Positions 24,435-37,196 of a DNA stretch of 64,000 nucleotides are shown piece by piece. This DNA comes from Styela clava (taxonomy: Eukaryota > Chordata > Ascidiacea > Stolidobranchia > Styelidae). The notes below the pieces were generated by a model. That model did not search any database and was not told the origin of the DNA. It was given only the letters and a program-made list of their open reading frames with translations. Position 1 is the first letter of the stretch. Each line of letters starts with the position of its first letter. Location of the stretch: assembly GCF_964204865.1 (NCBI RefSeq), contig NC_135255.1, positions 18,505,135 through 18,569,134 of the forward strand. The letters run 5' to 3'. Position numbers and translations under genes: made by a program.

Positions 24435-26856
24435 ATGCAACCACCGTTGGATAAAATGCTTGCGATGATTCTCTTGATAAGTAAGCATTCGTTTTTATTA
24501 TTTGTCGCGCATATACCCCGACAAATTTTAATACAATGTCGCTAAGTGAGCCCGCACATAAAATAGGTCTGATGAATGATCGATTACAAATTTGCTATGC
24601 TGCCCATAGCTCTCTAACTGTAAATAAGAAATATATATATTTAATTGTATCGGAAAATATAATAATTTTTTAATATTTAGAGAATATAAATATTATCATT
24701 TATTTTGTCATTTACATTTATCCATTCCTTCTATTTTGGCGCAGTGGCAAATGCTTGTCTGGGTGGCGATATTGATAAAACAATTGATATGTGCGAGAAC
24801 AACCGTGAAGAAATCAGTCACAAATATGTAAGATGGACATCGACCGCAACATGGACTTTGAGGGGAAATGACTGTGCTTACCCAAATAGCATGCTTTTAC
24901 TGAAACTCACCGAGATGGATCTTTACAAGACTTCATATTGTTACGGTTATTTGCAGATATCAGGTGAAATAATTATAACTTGACCTATTTTTGTATTACA
25001 CATTATTTCATCCACATTGATAGCAGTCCATGTAAGCAAAGACATGGTCATATTTTATGCGGTACATGTAAGCTTTTGAAAACCTAATATATCCCAATGT
25101 CTACTGTGAATCAGAGATAAATGAAGCTGAAATAAGTGAATATGTTTATTGATTAATAAAACTATCTCTCTAATACTTCGTCATATCAACATTGTAACTG
25201 GAATAGTTGAACAAATTTTTCACGAAAAATCATCTGAATTTCAGCATTTCGCTCAAACATAAATATTTGCGCCGTATATGCGGGCTGTTGCTTCCTAATA
25301 ACAGCAAACTCTTCATCTATAAACGGTTTCTTCGTGCAAATGTCTGACTGCAAACGGATTTACTGGATTTTTCGTGATGATATATTTCCTGTAACAATTA
25401 CATACAGTCGATATGAGTTGAATGACCACAGTTTCAAAATAGACGTTAGATATCTTTCACAAAGAACTGAAACTACTACAGCAAGTAAGTGTTTCTATAT
25501 ATTCTTTTAGTCTTCAAGAAAATTTTTTATTAGCGGCATTGGCATTATATTGCTTATTACTTATATTGCCTTTTCGTAAGACTTTTTTATCATTTTTATT
25601 TGAGTGATGAAAGTTGGAATATGTTCAGTATGAGAAAAAATCAGAATTTAATTACAAGAGAGCTACGCCCAAATGTATGGACACGTCTGTTCGCAGTACA
25701 GTACGGTTTACCGTATCGTCAGATCACAGTCTACAAATATATTCACACCAAGCGAAGCAGTACAGTCGGACACAAAATGGCGTCCGCGAAGCAGTACAGT
25801 CGGACACAAAATGGCGTCCGATGTCCGTAGAACGTTTAGTGACGTCATAGAAAACAAATCTCACAGAGCTAACAGAAATATTTGAAATAAATAAAAGTAA
25901 TAGCCTTCTGGAGAAAAACTTCATCTTTAACCACTAAAAATTTCAAAGCAATTGGTCCAGTAATCAAAAATAATAAGATTTTCCACTAGGTGTCCAAAAA
26001 GTGTCAAAGAACAACAAATCGATCGTTATGTCCACTACGTGTCCAATAATTTTAAACTAATGCGTAAATCATCCATTTAGTTGTGAAACTCTTTATTTCC
26101 ACACGGAAAATATTTATAGTCTTAACTTTATAGTCTGTACTTTCCATTAAAAAATGCTGCATTGTATGTAACACATATTTTCATTTTATTTTACGCGATT
26201 GTACCACCGACAACAGCTCCCACACAAAGTTCCCCAATCGAGCGCACTCTCAGCATCATACTTGGAATCCTAACAGGAATTGTGTTGGTTGCTTTATTGG
26301 CTGTCATCATAAGGTGAATACAATTATTTGAACTAGGATGTCGTATCTTAACAGAACAATTGGAAAAAATTGACTGATTACTAGACAAAAAAGATAGATA
26401 CCAGCCAATAATATGTGGCTATCGTAGAGGAATACAATTCGTTAAGAACAAAATTTATTTAAAATAATATTATAATATTATCCCAATTAACTATTAGACA
26501 TAACGTATTTTGACCGCAAAGTTCCAATTACCTATTTTCGTCCTCGCTGTGTTTCTATGTCCTCTACTCTCCGGCTTGAAGTAAATACCTACCGATACCA
26601 CATTCAATCTCAAAACAGTAATAAACCTATTATTATTCAAAGGTATCGAAGCATTATACAAAAACTCCATGCAAACTCGGACGCTCTGAACGCAACAGCA
26701 ACCTTAGAAACCGCAAGGGGAAGTGGCGAACAGAATCCGTACGACTTTGCCAATGAAGAAATCGCAGGAACAAGCAACAACGCTTCCGCAAACGTACCGG
26801 ATGCGGTTTACAGCGTTGTAAACAAACAAGCAAAAAAGAGCGCGAAGCAACAGTGA
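24435..26856 (+). CDS. R5: CUB-like transmembrane receptor with tyrosine tail
   Basis: Exons 24435-24480, 24745-24963, 25245-25484, 26217-26313 and 26643-26856; 816 nt, 271 residues, phases 1, 1, 1, 2. Residues 1-20 form a signal peptide (MQPPLDKMLAMILLIMANAC). Residues about 16-168 are the type-B ectodomain, with GNDCAYPNSMLLLKLTEMDL in the middle and the CUB-like end FKIDVRYL. Residues 179-200 are the TM helix (TLSIILGILTGIVLVALLAV). The tail has NPYDFANEE and DAVYSVVNKQ. The stalk exon is 66 nt (22 codons) shorter than in R7, losing the Thr-rich stretch. No break was seen. It leads a tandem set with R6 and R7 in the same orientation. Confidence 0.78.
25674..26047. mobile_element. Insertion in R5 intron 3 absent from R6 and R7
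   Basis: R5 intron 3 matches that of R6 on both sides but gains this segment. The ends resemble inverted GGACACGT/ACGTGTCC motifs. Inside, a 34-bp unit (GAAGCAGTACAGTCGGACAC...) is repeated twice at about 25754-25821. Confidence 0.5.
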
Positions 26857-26892
26857 GATTGTATCTCACTGAGACAAAACAAACTTGCACAA

Positions 26893-27182
26893 CTTTCTCG
26901 GGAGAGAATGAGACAACGAGATAGCGATCGGAGACCGCCGACTTATCGATCTAGTGGCGTGTATCCTTCGCTTTGACTCAATAGCGAAACCGCGTCTCCC
27001 ATCACTAATTAATTAATAACTCGCTAAATATACGACATAATTCATCCAAAATCAATAGGCACATGCACAATTTGGAGCAGATTCAACCTCGCTTTCGTGA
27101 GATATCGCGTGTATCTAACAGACAGACAAACAGACAAATACCTATCAACATACTTACCGATCAAAATCGATGGGTAATAATG
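26893..27182 (-). repeat. Family F repeat downstream of R5
   Basis: Contains GAGATAGCGATCGGAGACCG, TTCAACCTCGCTTTCGTGAG and a GACA/CAAA run, inverted relative to 10243. A second copy at 27958-28246 repeats the same order, bracketing the R5 3' flank. Confidence 0.55.
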
Positions 27183-27781
27183 GACAAAAAATAACTTGCT
27201 GAACTCAAATTTTCTCGAAAACTCACTAAGTATATTTGTGTTTTAAGAACATTATAAATATTTTGCGAACACTTATCTAGTATTTTTGCACTACAAAAAT
27301 TTTGATATTTGATAATTTTGAAAATGATGATATAAAACAATGTCGGAAGAAAAGTCGTCCAATTGCACGTTTTGTAACCTTTGTTTTGTAATTTAATTTT
27401 GATGGGTCTGATGAGTCAAGTTAGAAATGGTTAAATAAGTTCAAAAAGGCTTTTGTAGTCCCTGACTAGATTTAATTTTTAAGTTTTTTTTTTGAGTTTT
27501 TTATTTTGACTTGGTGTCGGAATGGCAGTTTTTAGGCTGTTGTTTCGTTACTGCGGCCATAAATTTACAGACTCAAAATGCCATGATGTGGTAAACTTTC
27601 TACACATATTGGTTGTTTTCTTGTGCGTGCACAATTTGAAGGTATTTCAACAAATAATTTAAATTTTGACTATCTTGAATTGGCGGGTATTGTACATCCC
27701 GAGACATAATCAACTTTTCATTTATTTTATTAATTTTTTCATTATCGAACCCTTATTTGTTAACATTTGTTTCCCATGTAA

Positions 27782-27787
27782 AATAAA
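27782..27787 (+). terminator. Candidate poly(A) signal of R5
   Basis: AATAAA at the end of a 3' flank shared by R5, R6 and R7 (CATAATCAACTTTnCATTTATTTTATTAATT, then TTTGTT). Equivalent signals lie at 32959 and 37943. If used, the 3' UTR is about 0.6-0.9 kb and includes a family F repeat in R5. Confidence 0.4.
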
Positions 27788-27957
27788 GAATTTATGTATA
27801 TATGTAAGACCTCATTGTAGTATGACTTTGTGTGGATTTGACGAAACAGGCAAACATTTTTTTTTTACCGGGGAATCTTAATAATAACAGACAGGCATGT
27901 GATTACTGTTACTAACAATGTTGGTTGAAATTTCAAAGTCCAAACTTTATAAAAATG

Positions 27958-28246
27958 CATCGAGATAGCGATCAGAGACCGCCGACTTATCGATCTAGCT
28001 GCGTGTATCTTTCGATCTGACTCAATAGCGACACCGCGTGTCCCATCACTAATTAATTAATAACTCACTAATTATACGACATAATTCATCCAAAATCAAT
28101 AGGCTTCTGGTCCGAGATATGATGAATGCACATGCAAGCAGATTCAACCTCGCTTTTGTGAGATACCGCGTAACATACGAAAGTGTCTAACAGACAGACA
28201 AACAAACAAACAGACAAATACCTACCAACATACTTATCAATCAATC
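27958..28246 (-). repeat. Family F repeat, second copy
   Basis: Same order of motifs as 26893-27182 (GATAGCGATCAGAGACCGCC, TTCAACCTCGCTTTTGTGAG, then CAGACAGACAAACAAACAAA). It may mark a boundary of the duplicated R5/R6 unit. Confidence 0.55.
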
Positions 28247-28599
28247 AAACTGAAAAAGACTCGCCACACTATAACATCTATTAACATACCGACTGTGGAT
28301 GGATTTTACGGAAACAGAATTGTTACAAAACTCGACCCCACTACTATTAACGTCCTCAAAATTCAGCATATAAACTAGTGCTTTTAATAGCTTCAAAAAA
28401 TTATAATTATATGCTATAATGCGATCAATTTTAATTTGACACTGATTGTTCTTGGGTAAATGTTATATGCGAGTAATATTCCATAATCCTACAATTGCCA
28501 GGAGGGATTGTATCTGGTAAAGATCACTTGTACATAACACCATTAACTAGTTTTATTCAAAAGGGTCCATTACCCCGAAGAGGTTAGAAACCTCTGTGA

Positions 28600-29700
28600 T
28601 AACCGTAACTCGTTCTATACAGTATTTAGTAAGAGTACACAGTGTACTGATACTGAAACACAAGCATCTTGAGCTTTCGAATTCAATAGCGGACCATAGG
28701 ATAGGATTTATATATTTATCCCGGGGGAGAAAAAATCCGTTAAGACGGCTTAATCATATGACGAATCCCGGCTTCTCATCCGGTTACCAGTCGATGTCGG
28801 ATATGGTATTAGTTAGTTATTTTCTTTCGCAAGCATGGACTTGACCACATTTCTGCTTCTATTGGTCAAACCTGGGTGAGTTACTGTTGTTGTGAGGGTC
28901 TATGACCCTAGTTGAAATGTTCGGGAACCACTGACATAAACGAAACTCGTCATATACTATATTTAGTAAGAGTACACAGTGTACTGATACTTAAACATTC
29001 GACTTCAATAGCTAACCATACTTCTATTGATCAAACCCAGATGAGCTATAGTTGCAAGAGTCCATGACCCTAGTTGAGATGTTTGGAAATCACTGACATA
29101 AACGGAACTCGTTCTATACTATATTTATTAAGAGTGCACGGTTTACTGTTACTGAAACACGAGCATCTGAAACATTCGAATTCAATAGATGACTATACTC
29201 ATACTCCTATTGCCTACAACTGGAGATTGTAGACATTGAACGCATATCTATGACGTATTTTATTATTGCGCATTGCAAGGGAAGACGTATTATATTGTCT
29301 CCTGGACTTACCGTTTGATTTTGAAAACCGATGCAAGTAGTATTGTTGCTTTATTCAGAGCGCTTGTACTATAAGTGCTATTTCGGTATGTTATCTATGT
29401 CTTTTCCGACAGACCGAATTTTTTATCATCCTACACAAAGCGGTCTTAGCGTGCAGTTTTGATGAGAAACATTGTCTTAAATGCGTCGTTGAGCGTCCAT
29501 GACATATTCTATTATTGCGCATTGCAAAGGAAGGGCATTATATTACCACCTACACTCACCGTTTGATTTTAAACCCGATGCACGTAGTATTGTCGCATTA
29601 TTCAGAGTGATTGTACTCTTGGTGCGCTACCTCGGTATGCTACTTCAGCGATTGTGTGATCTCGGTAATTTTTGCTCGGGTTAGGATCTGAATTCTATGA
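28600..29700 (+). repeat. Locally repeated R6 upstream region
   Basis: Three copies of a block with ATACTATATTTAnTAAGAGT (about 28607, 28943, 29103) and two copies of ATTnTATTATTGCGCATTGCA (about 29255 and 29507). The same blocks occur once upstream of R5, so this flank has expanded locally. Confidence 0.6.
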
Positions 29701-30057
29701 GAATGTCTTTATGAATTAAGATTACGTCAAGTGAAGTGAGATTGCGTACCAAAGTGGCACCCTATAGTAAATATAAGGAAAATGAATATGATTTTATATT
29801 TACCTAGAGCAGAGGGAAAACGATAGGGAAGCTACTTCATTTTGCCCGTTTATTCCGAGTGAGATGTAGAAAAGCCAAACAGTTAAACATTGCATGAACG
29901 GAGACGTATTACATTCACTATGTGTTAGTAGTTGTTTACTTCACTTGCTTATACTATGTAGATCTTCATATGCCCACACACGAGGCAGAAAATATAAATG
30001 AGAAAAATGTATAAAAGCAAGTAAATCATCTTCTTTTTAAAGATAATACTAACCAAA

Positions 30058-30170
30058 CATTGACGCGTTGATTTACTGCTTCGACGACTCCACCCATTCC
30101 ACCTTAATAATATAGCTGTCTTGAAAATCGTGAAGCAAGTCTCTTACTTTTACATTCTCTTATTTGAACG
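30058..30170 (+). promoter_or_regulatory. Conserved proximal 5' flank of R6
   Basis: Matches 24333-24434 and 35074-35219: ATTGACGCGTTGAT, CGACGACTCCACCCATTCCA, then TTAATAATATAGCTGTC before the ATG. The flank is intact although the coding region is broken. Confidence 0.4.
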
Positions 30171-32398
30171 ATGCAACTACAATTTGATAAAATGCTTGTA
30201 ATAATTCTCGTGATTGGTAAGGATTCGTATTTTTTAATCACGTAGAAAGCAAACCCTTTTTAATAAGGCAAACAATGCCAAAGTTGAATATAAATTATCA
30301 AGTGAGTCCACATAAAAAAGTCATACAAATTGCCCTGAAAAGGACGACTAAAAAGTGGTTATGGCGCTGAATAACTTCAAATGTGAGGCATAATTTTATA
30401 TTTACATCTAATAAATCGTACATTTTAAACATATAAAATATAAATATTTCAGTCATTTTGTCGTTTATATTCAACCATTTCTCTTGTTTTGGCAAAGTGA
30501 CAAATACTTGTCTGGGTCGAGTTACTGAAAAGACAATTGATGTGTGTGCGGAAAATCATGCACATATCAGTCACAATCCTAGTGGATGGGGGACTTGGGA
30601 TTGGAATTTGGATGGGCATGGCCGTACATACCCTAATAGTATGCTTTTACTCAAACTCACGGAGATGAATCTTTACAACTATCAACATAATTTTTGTTAT
30701 GGTTCTATGAAGATATCAGGTAAAACAATTATTGATTGTGGTAATTTGAAAGTTGAAGTACGATCTCTGGTATTGTAAACTGATATCGTATGGAAATATT
30801 AAGATCGACATGCACTAAGCTTCACCTACAATGATAGAAACAAAGTTACCGTTCACACTTCATACGGTGCATGTAGGCTATAGAAAACTCAATATATACC
30901 AATGTCTACCTGGGAATGTCCACACAATTTGTTACAGTAATTTGAAAATACCGATGTTCATAAAATGTACAAAAATTGCTTCAGTGGTTAGAATATTATT
31001 AGTGGATAGGCAGGCATCTGTATATGACTGAGAAAATATCGCACTGATGATTTGATCGTGTGCTTTATCCTATCAACATTGCGAATGAGCTACGTACCCA
31101 ACTGAAGCCAATTTTTAAGTCTCATCATCATTTCAGCCTCTGAAGAAAACACGAACATTTGTTGGTATAGCACAGGCGGTTGCTTTTTAATCACAGCAAA
31201 CTATCCAACCAATATAAATGTTACCTTCGTACAAATGTTTGAATGCAAATGGATTTACCGAGATGATATATTTCCTGTAACTATTAGCTACAAGAGAACA
31301 TAGAGTAACCACCACAATTTCACAATGGACGTCAGATATCTTCTAGAAAGAACTGAAACTACTGCAGCAAGTAAGTACTTCTATTATCTTTTATTCCTCG
31401 AGACATTTTTGCGTAGATGATTATTTTATTAGTTGCTTTGGTGTATATTACCTTTTCGTAATACTTTTTCAGTATTTTTGAGTGATGAAAGTTGGAATAT
31501 GCTTAGTATATGAGAAAAAAATCAGAATGTAATCATAATTTTAAACTATTGAGTAAATCATTCATTTAGTTGTGAAACTCGTTATTTCTACTCGAATAAT
31601 ATTTACAGTCTTAAAACACCAATAAAAAATTCTGACTGTCTTCCTTATTAAAAAATGTATTTATCACATATTTTTATTTTACGCAATAGCACCAACGACA
31701 ACAGTAAAAATCACAACACAAGCCGCAACCAAATCTTCGATCAAAACAACAACAGCCAACGAACTTGTTTCAATTCCTCAGCAAATACCCCAAAGTTCAC
31801 CCATCGAACGAACGCACTCTCAGCATTATACTTGGAATCCTGCTAGGAATTGTGTTGGTTGCTCTATTGGCTGTCATCATAAGGTGAATAAAATTATTTA
31901 AACCAGGATTTCGTATCTAAACAGAACATTGAAGAAATTTGACTGTATACTAGGAAAAAAGAGACAGAGAGCAGCCAAAATCGAACTGGCTAGAATTTGT
32001 TAACAACTTGATTTGATATAAATATGATCACAATTCACTATACATCAAAATATTTTGACCTCAAATTCCCAGCTATATATATTTTCGCCCTCGTGACTCT
32101 ACGACCACTATTCTGCTTTCAGTAGATATCGACCGAAACTACACTCAATCATAACGATAATAACAAACCTATTTTTATTTAAAGGTATCGGAGCATCGTG
32201 CGCAAACTCCGTGCAAACCCGGACTCTCAGAACGCAACAGCAACCTTAGAAATAGCAGGTCGAAGTGGCGAACAAAATCCGTACGACTTTGCCAATGAAG
32301 AAGTCGCAAGAACAAGCAACAATGCTTCCGCAAACGTATCGGATGCGGTTTACAGCGTTGTCAACAAACAAGCAAAAAAGAGCGCTATGCCGCAGTGA
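30171..32398 (+). pseudogene. R6: broken CUB-like receptor, or secreted truncated form
   Basis: All five exons are present: 30171-30216, 30498-30719, 31137-31370, 31705-31883 and 32185-32398. Three faults appear against R5 and R7: a conserved ectodomain Cys reads Arg (DGHGRTYP against DGNGCTYP); exon 3 has a 9-nt in-frame deletion and an in-frame TAG at 31301-31303; and the stalk exon has a 4-nt tandem duplication (GAACGAACG) that moves the TM helix out of frame. Splice sites, signal peptide (MQLQFDKMLVIILVI) and tail frame (NPYDFANEEV, DAVYSVVNKQ) are preserved, so the decay looks recent. Translation from the ATG to the TAG would give a secreted 144-residue ectodomain fragment. I favour a pseudogene. 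Confidence 0.72.
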
Positions 32399-34830
32399 GA
32401 TTTTAACCAACTGAAAATTTATTTAATTAATGGACAAAAATAACTTACTGAACTTCTTCAACTCTCATTTAGTAACTTTGCGCAACAATAATTCAGCACA
32501 TATTTGATAATTTTTAAAATAATAATAATATAAAAGTAAGATATTGTCGAACTTTTGTTTCGTAAGTTAATTTTGTTGGGTCAAATTAATAATTTAATGA
32601 GTCCAAAACACGCTTCTAAAGACCTATTGACTAGATTCATTTACTACAAATACAAACTAAATACAAACTAAAAATGTCATTTTATTGTAATTCTAAATTT
32701 TTGCACAACTTGTTTTTTTGCGCATTCGCAATTCAAAATTATTCAACGAGTTTGAATCTTGGACTATCTTGAGTCGGCTAATATTGTACATAGCTTGAGA
32801 CATAATCAACTTTGCATTAATTTTATTAATTTTTAATTGGACCATCTTGAGTCTGCGGTTATTGTACATAGCCCGAGCCATAATCAACTTTGCATTTATT
32901 TTGTTAAATTTTTTATACTTGCCCTCTTATATGTAACAACAATTGTTGCACTTGTAATAATAAAGATTGAATGATATTATATACATTCTCTTCGTATTAT
33001 TTTAATGCAATGTATTTGTGTGGGTTTGGCGAAACAGGTTACTCCATGCTGTGATCTGGGCAGGTTAATTTATGGATATCCCTGTTCCGTGGGGATGAGT
33101 TTGAAGGGTGGTGTATATTACCTTGTTTAGAAGTAAGTGAATCTTCGGCTAATTCAGAGTAACACCAGAAAAACTATGGAAAAATAGGAGTGACAAATCT
33201 TCACCGGAACACGTCCTACAAATGGGAGCTATAGACAGCAGATTTGGTATTCAGGCAGCTTTATAAAGTGTGAACTGACAAATGTGATTTATATCCAGAA
33301 CTTTACTTCAAGTATCAAGTAGTCTGAATATTTGTTCAATCTCCGGGTAATACATCAATTTGTCTACCAAACCTAGACATTATTCACCTTGTATTATAAC
33401 GTTGAGCAAATTTTCCTCTTTCGCAGTTTCATAGCTGGAATTTCCATGCGCAATTTCCTATCGCGCGAAACAAAGACAAAGTACCCGAAACTAGCACTTA
33501 TTAAAACCCTCTTTTGCATTTTGCTAAATCTGCTCGTTGACAAAAACAGACTCGCGTCATTGCGCTTATTTTAACAATGTGACATTGCCAATGCTGACTA
33601 GTTGTAACTTTTCATTACTCTACAAAAAGTGTGTCAATATCATATTGTTATTATATTCTATGGACATGGTATTATATTCATATTATATTCTATGGCCATG
33701 GTACATAGATAAACTGCACTCAATTTGAACGTTTTACCATGTAACCATACTTGGCGGAATTTATACCATCGCTTGTGCTATCGACTCTATTTAATATATA
33801 TTTACCTGCTGAAAAAGGTAGCCACGGTATTGTAAAATGTAAACCATAGCGTCAGATAATTTTTCGAGCTTGTTACACAGATAAAATGCGCATAATTTTA
33901 ACTCGTTATACTTTAACCAAACTTCGCAACAGACTCAGACCCTTCCCTTGAAATTGACGCTGTCGATGGTCTTTTAAAACGCCGATTAATTTGTTCGCCA
34001 ATAAAATGATAAACTCTTTCAAAAATTGTTAAGTAATTATGTAAGTAAATGTTGGAAACTCGAAAATATATACAACCATAACGCTGAAAATTATCTGACG
34101 CAAAAATGTGTGTAAATATGCAAATTTCATTAACTATAGTCCTGAAGGAACGTAATTCGTCTTGCTATGGTATGCAGAATACTATAACATATGGCACAAC
34201 CGATATGACTGACGTCCATTCTTGTAAAACGGTTAATATGAGCCTTTGATGTTTGATATCGACGCTCAACGATAATTTTTATTCCATCTGTTAAATAGAA
34301 ATCAAAAATGTATAATACATAAATACAAATATTATAGTATAGGTTGCTTTTACGTCTTCCATTCTTCCCAGGTAATTTGTTTATTAAAGAAAAATGCCCA
34401 AAATAATTTAGATCAATTTTAATCAACACTAAAACAAAACTTTCTCGCTTTACTAGACAACTGTGAAATGACAATCATAGACAAATTGTACCTATGTTTA
34501 CACTATCACGTGGCTTGCATAATTATTGATCTCCAAAACAAGAACTCCAAGTGACTTAATTACTCGAGTATTTGTACTTTTTCAGTGAGAAAATTCTCCG
34601 ACATCGTAGTATTATAGCGGAAATTCCTTGTTGTTCAAAATGAAGATATATTTTTAGAATTATTCAGCTCGAGAATATGTTATTTTTCATTATCCTCCAT
34701 CTGTTTGTCTTATGCAATGGGCTATATTTTGCGTCATGGAATTTCATTTTAACAATTTGAAGCCGTAAATACTGACTATTTATAATTTTATTCACCAACA
34801 CGACCATCATGAATTGATGGGAAAGCTAGA
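32399..34830 (+). repeat. R6 downstream flank, duplicated downstream of R7
   Basis: This flank and 37397-39340 share long collinear sequence (GGCGAAACAGGTTACTnCAT, GCGCAATTTCC, TTATnGTCCTGAAGGAACGTAAT-like blocks), showing a tandem unit of about 5 kb. A candidate poly(A) signal AATAAA is at 32959-32964. The frame at 34130-34474 (minus) is not preserved in the sister flank and is not called. Confidence 0.6.
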
Positions 34831-35073
34831 TAATTTGGCAATCACTTGTCTTCTGTTGTCCTATTAATGCCGAGTCGGAAGAGATAAATAGTTGAATTGG
34901 CTTTGTTTGACGCGTCAGTATAACTGTTTATGTATTTTCTTGCGTATACTATGCAAATCTTTGTGTGCCCTAGATTTCAGTATTTACGACACTCTCGGAA
35001 AAGAAATTTTAGAGGAGAAAAATGTGTTAAAGCAAGTAAATCATCTCTTTTTGAATGCTAATGCTTATCAAAC

Positions 35074-35219
35074 ATTGACGCGTTGATTAATCGCCCCGAC
35101 GACTTCCACCGATTCCACCTTTATAATAATCTTGCTCTCGTGAAATATTGTGAAGATAGTTTTTGACTTTCATATTCTCTTATTAAAACGGTGCAAAAAT
35201 TCTGAAAACGTTGGATAAA
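35074..35219 (+). promoter_or_regulatory. Conserved proximal 5' flank of R7
   Basis: Shares ATTGACGCGTTGATTA and GATTCCACC with R5 and R6, with a TATA-like TTTATAATAAT near 35119. The upstream ATG used by R5 and R6 (AACGATGCAA) reads GTG here (AACGGTGCAA), so R7 probably starts at the next ATG. Confidence 0.4.
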
Positions 35220-37142
35220 ATGCTTATAATAATTCTGATAGGTAAGGAGTCGTTTTCTTTTTCTTTATGAAAATAGTATAGTCTTTTTAATAGGGCAAAC
35301 AATGTCAAAGTTGAATATATGTTATCAAGGGAGTCCACATAAGAAAAGTCATACAAATTGCCCTGAAAAAGACGACTACACAGTTGTTATTCCGCTGAAA
35401 TACTTTAAATGTGAGGTATAATTATATAATTACATCAAATAAAACATATAAAATATTGCATTTATTTTGTCGTTTATATTCATCCATTTCTCTTGTTTTG
35501 GCAAAGTGACAAATACTTGTCTGGGTGGAGTTACTGGAAAGAAAATTGATATCTGTGTTGAAAATCATGAACATATCAGTCACAATCCCACTAGATGGGG
35601 GACTTGGAACTGGATTTTGGATGGGAATGGCTGTACATATCCAAGTAGCATGCTTCTACTAAAACTCACGGAGATGAATCTTGAACGTAATTATTGTTCT
35701 GGTTCTTTGAAGATATCAGGTAAACAATTATTGATTGTCGTATTGATGTCTGTTTTGTGAGCTGATATCGTATAAAAATATGAGAGTCGAATGTATTACG
35801 CAGCACCATCCTTAGTCATATCAACTTTGTCACATGCAACTAGGATACCTAAACGATTGAATCCAAATTTTAATTCTAATAGAAAAAACATCCTTATTAC
35901 AGCATTTGAAGAAAACACAGAGATTTGTTGGTATAACACAGGCGGTTGCTTTTTAATCACAGCAAACTATCCAACAAATATAAACGTTACCTTCGTACAA
36001 TTGTCTGAATGCAAACGAATCTACTGGATTTTTCGTAAAAATATATTTCCTGTAACTATTACCTACAAACGATTACGGAATTCTTACAACAGTTTCAAAA
36101 TGGACGTCAGATATCTTGTACAAAGAACTGAAACTACTACAGCAGGTGAGTGTTTTCATAGCCTTTATTCCTTAAGACATTTTTGCGTAGAGGATTTTTT
36201 CATTAGCTACATTGGTATAGAACACTTACATTGCCTTTTCGTAAAAAATTTTCATCATTTTTATTTGAGTAATGAAAGTTTAAGTTTGCTTAGTATATGA
36301 GAAAAAAATGCAATCATGATAATAAACTAATAAATAAATCTCACATTCCCACAAGTATTATATTTACAATATTATACACCAATAAAAATTTATGACTGTA
36401 CTTTCCATTGAAAAATGCTGCATTGTATTTATCACATATTTTTTTTTATTTCACGCATTTGTACTACCGACAACAGTAGAAATCACGACCAAAGCTCTGA
36501 TCAAAACAACAACCGACATCGAACTTGTTTCAAATCCTCAACAAATACCGCAAAGTTTCCCCATCGAACGCACTCTCAGCATCATACTTGGAATCTTATT
36601 AGGAATTGTGTTGGTTGCTTTGTTAGTTGTATTCATAAGGTAAATACCATTATAATATTTAACATAGGGACATATCTTAACAATTAAAGAAATTTGACTG
36701 AATTCTAGACAAAAAATATGGATATCAGGCAAAAATATGTGGCTATCGCAGAGGAATACAATTCGTGAAAAACCACCTCAAACAAAAACAGTTGAAAACT
36801 GTGAGAAAAAGATAGCAAATCAATTTTCTTGAAATAAGATTATGGTATCTCAATTTCCTACAAGGCAGTAGGCAGCTGACCAACTACTACATTCAATCTC
36901 AAAATAGTAACAAACCTAATAATATTTAAAGGTATCGGAGCATCATACGAAAACTTCATGCAAACCCGGTTTCCCAAAACGCAACAGCAACCTTAGAAAT
37001 TGCAGGAGGAAGTGGCGAACAGAATCCGTACGACTTTGCCAATGAGGGAGTCGCAGTAAAAAGCAACAATGTCTCCGCAAACGTCCCTGATGCGGTTTAC
37101 AGCGTTGTAAATAAACAAGCAAAAAAGAGTGCGATGCAGTAG
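35220..37142 (+). CDS. R7: CUB-like transmembrane receptor with tyrosine tail
   Basis: Exons 35220-35241, 35507-35719, 35903-36145, 36477-36639 and 36932-37142; 852 nt, 283 residues, all GT-AG, phases 1, 1, 1, 2. The start is the internal Met (MLIIILI), since the upstream ATG of its sisters is lost. Residues 8-159 are the type-B ectodomain (DGNGCTYPSSMLLLKLTEMN; TGGCFLITANYPTN; CUB-like end FKMDVRYL). Residues 160-191 form a Thr-rich stalk and 192-213 the TM helix (TLSIILGILLGIVLVALLVV). The tail, 214-283, has NPYDFANEG and DAVYSVVNKQAKKSAMQ. It is the cleanest type-B member. A family A MITE lies 54 bp past the stop, within the likely 3' UTR. Confidence 0.8.
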
Positions 37143-37196
37143 TGAGATTATATCTCACCGATACAAAACAAACTTGCTGAACTTTCGGCGCTCCAG

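Noticed and set aside
25600-25924. Several overlapping frames in R5 intron 3
   Set aside because: All come from the internally repeated insertion in that intron and are out of phase with the R5 exons.
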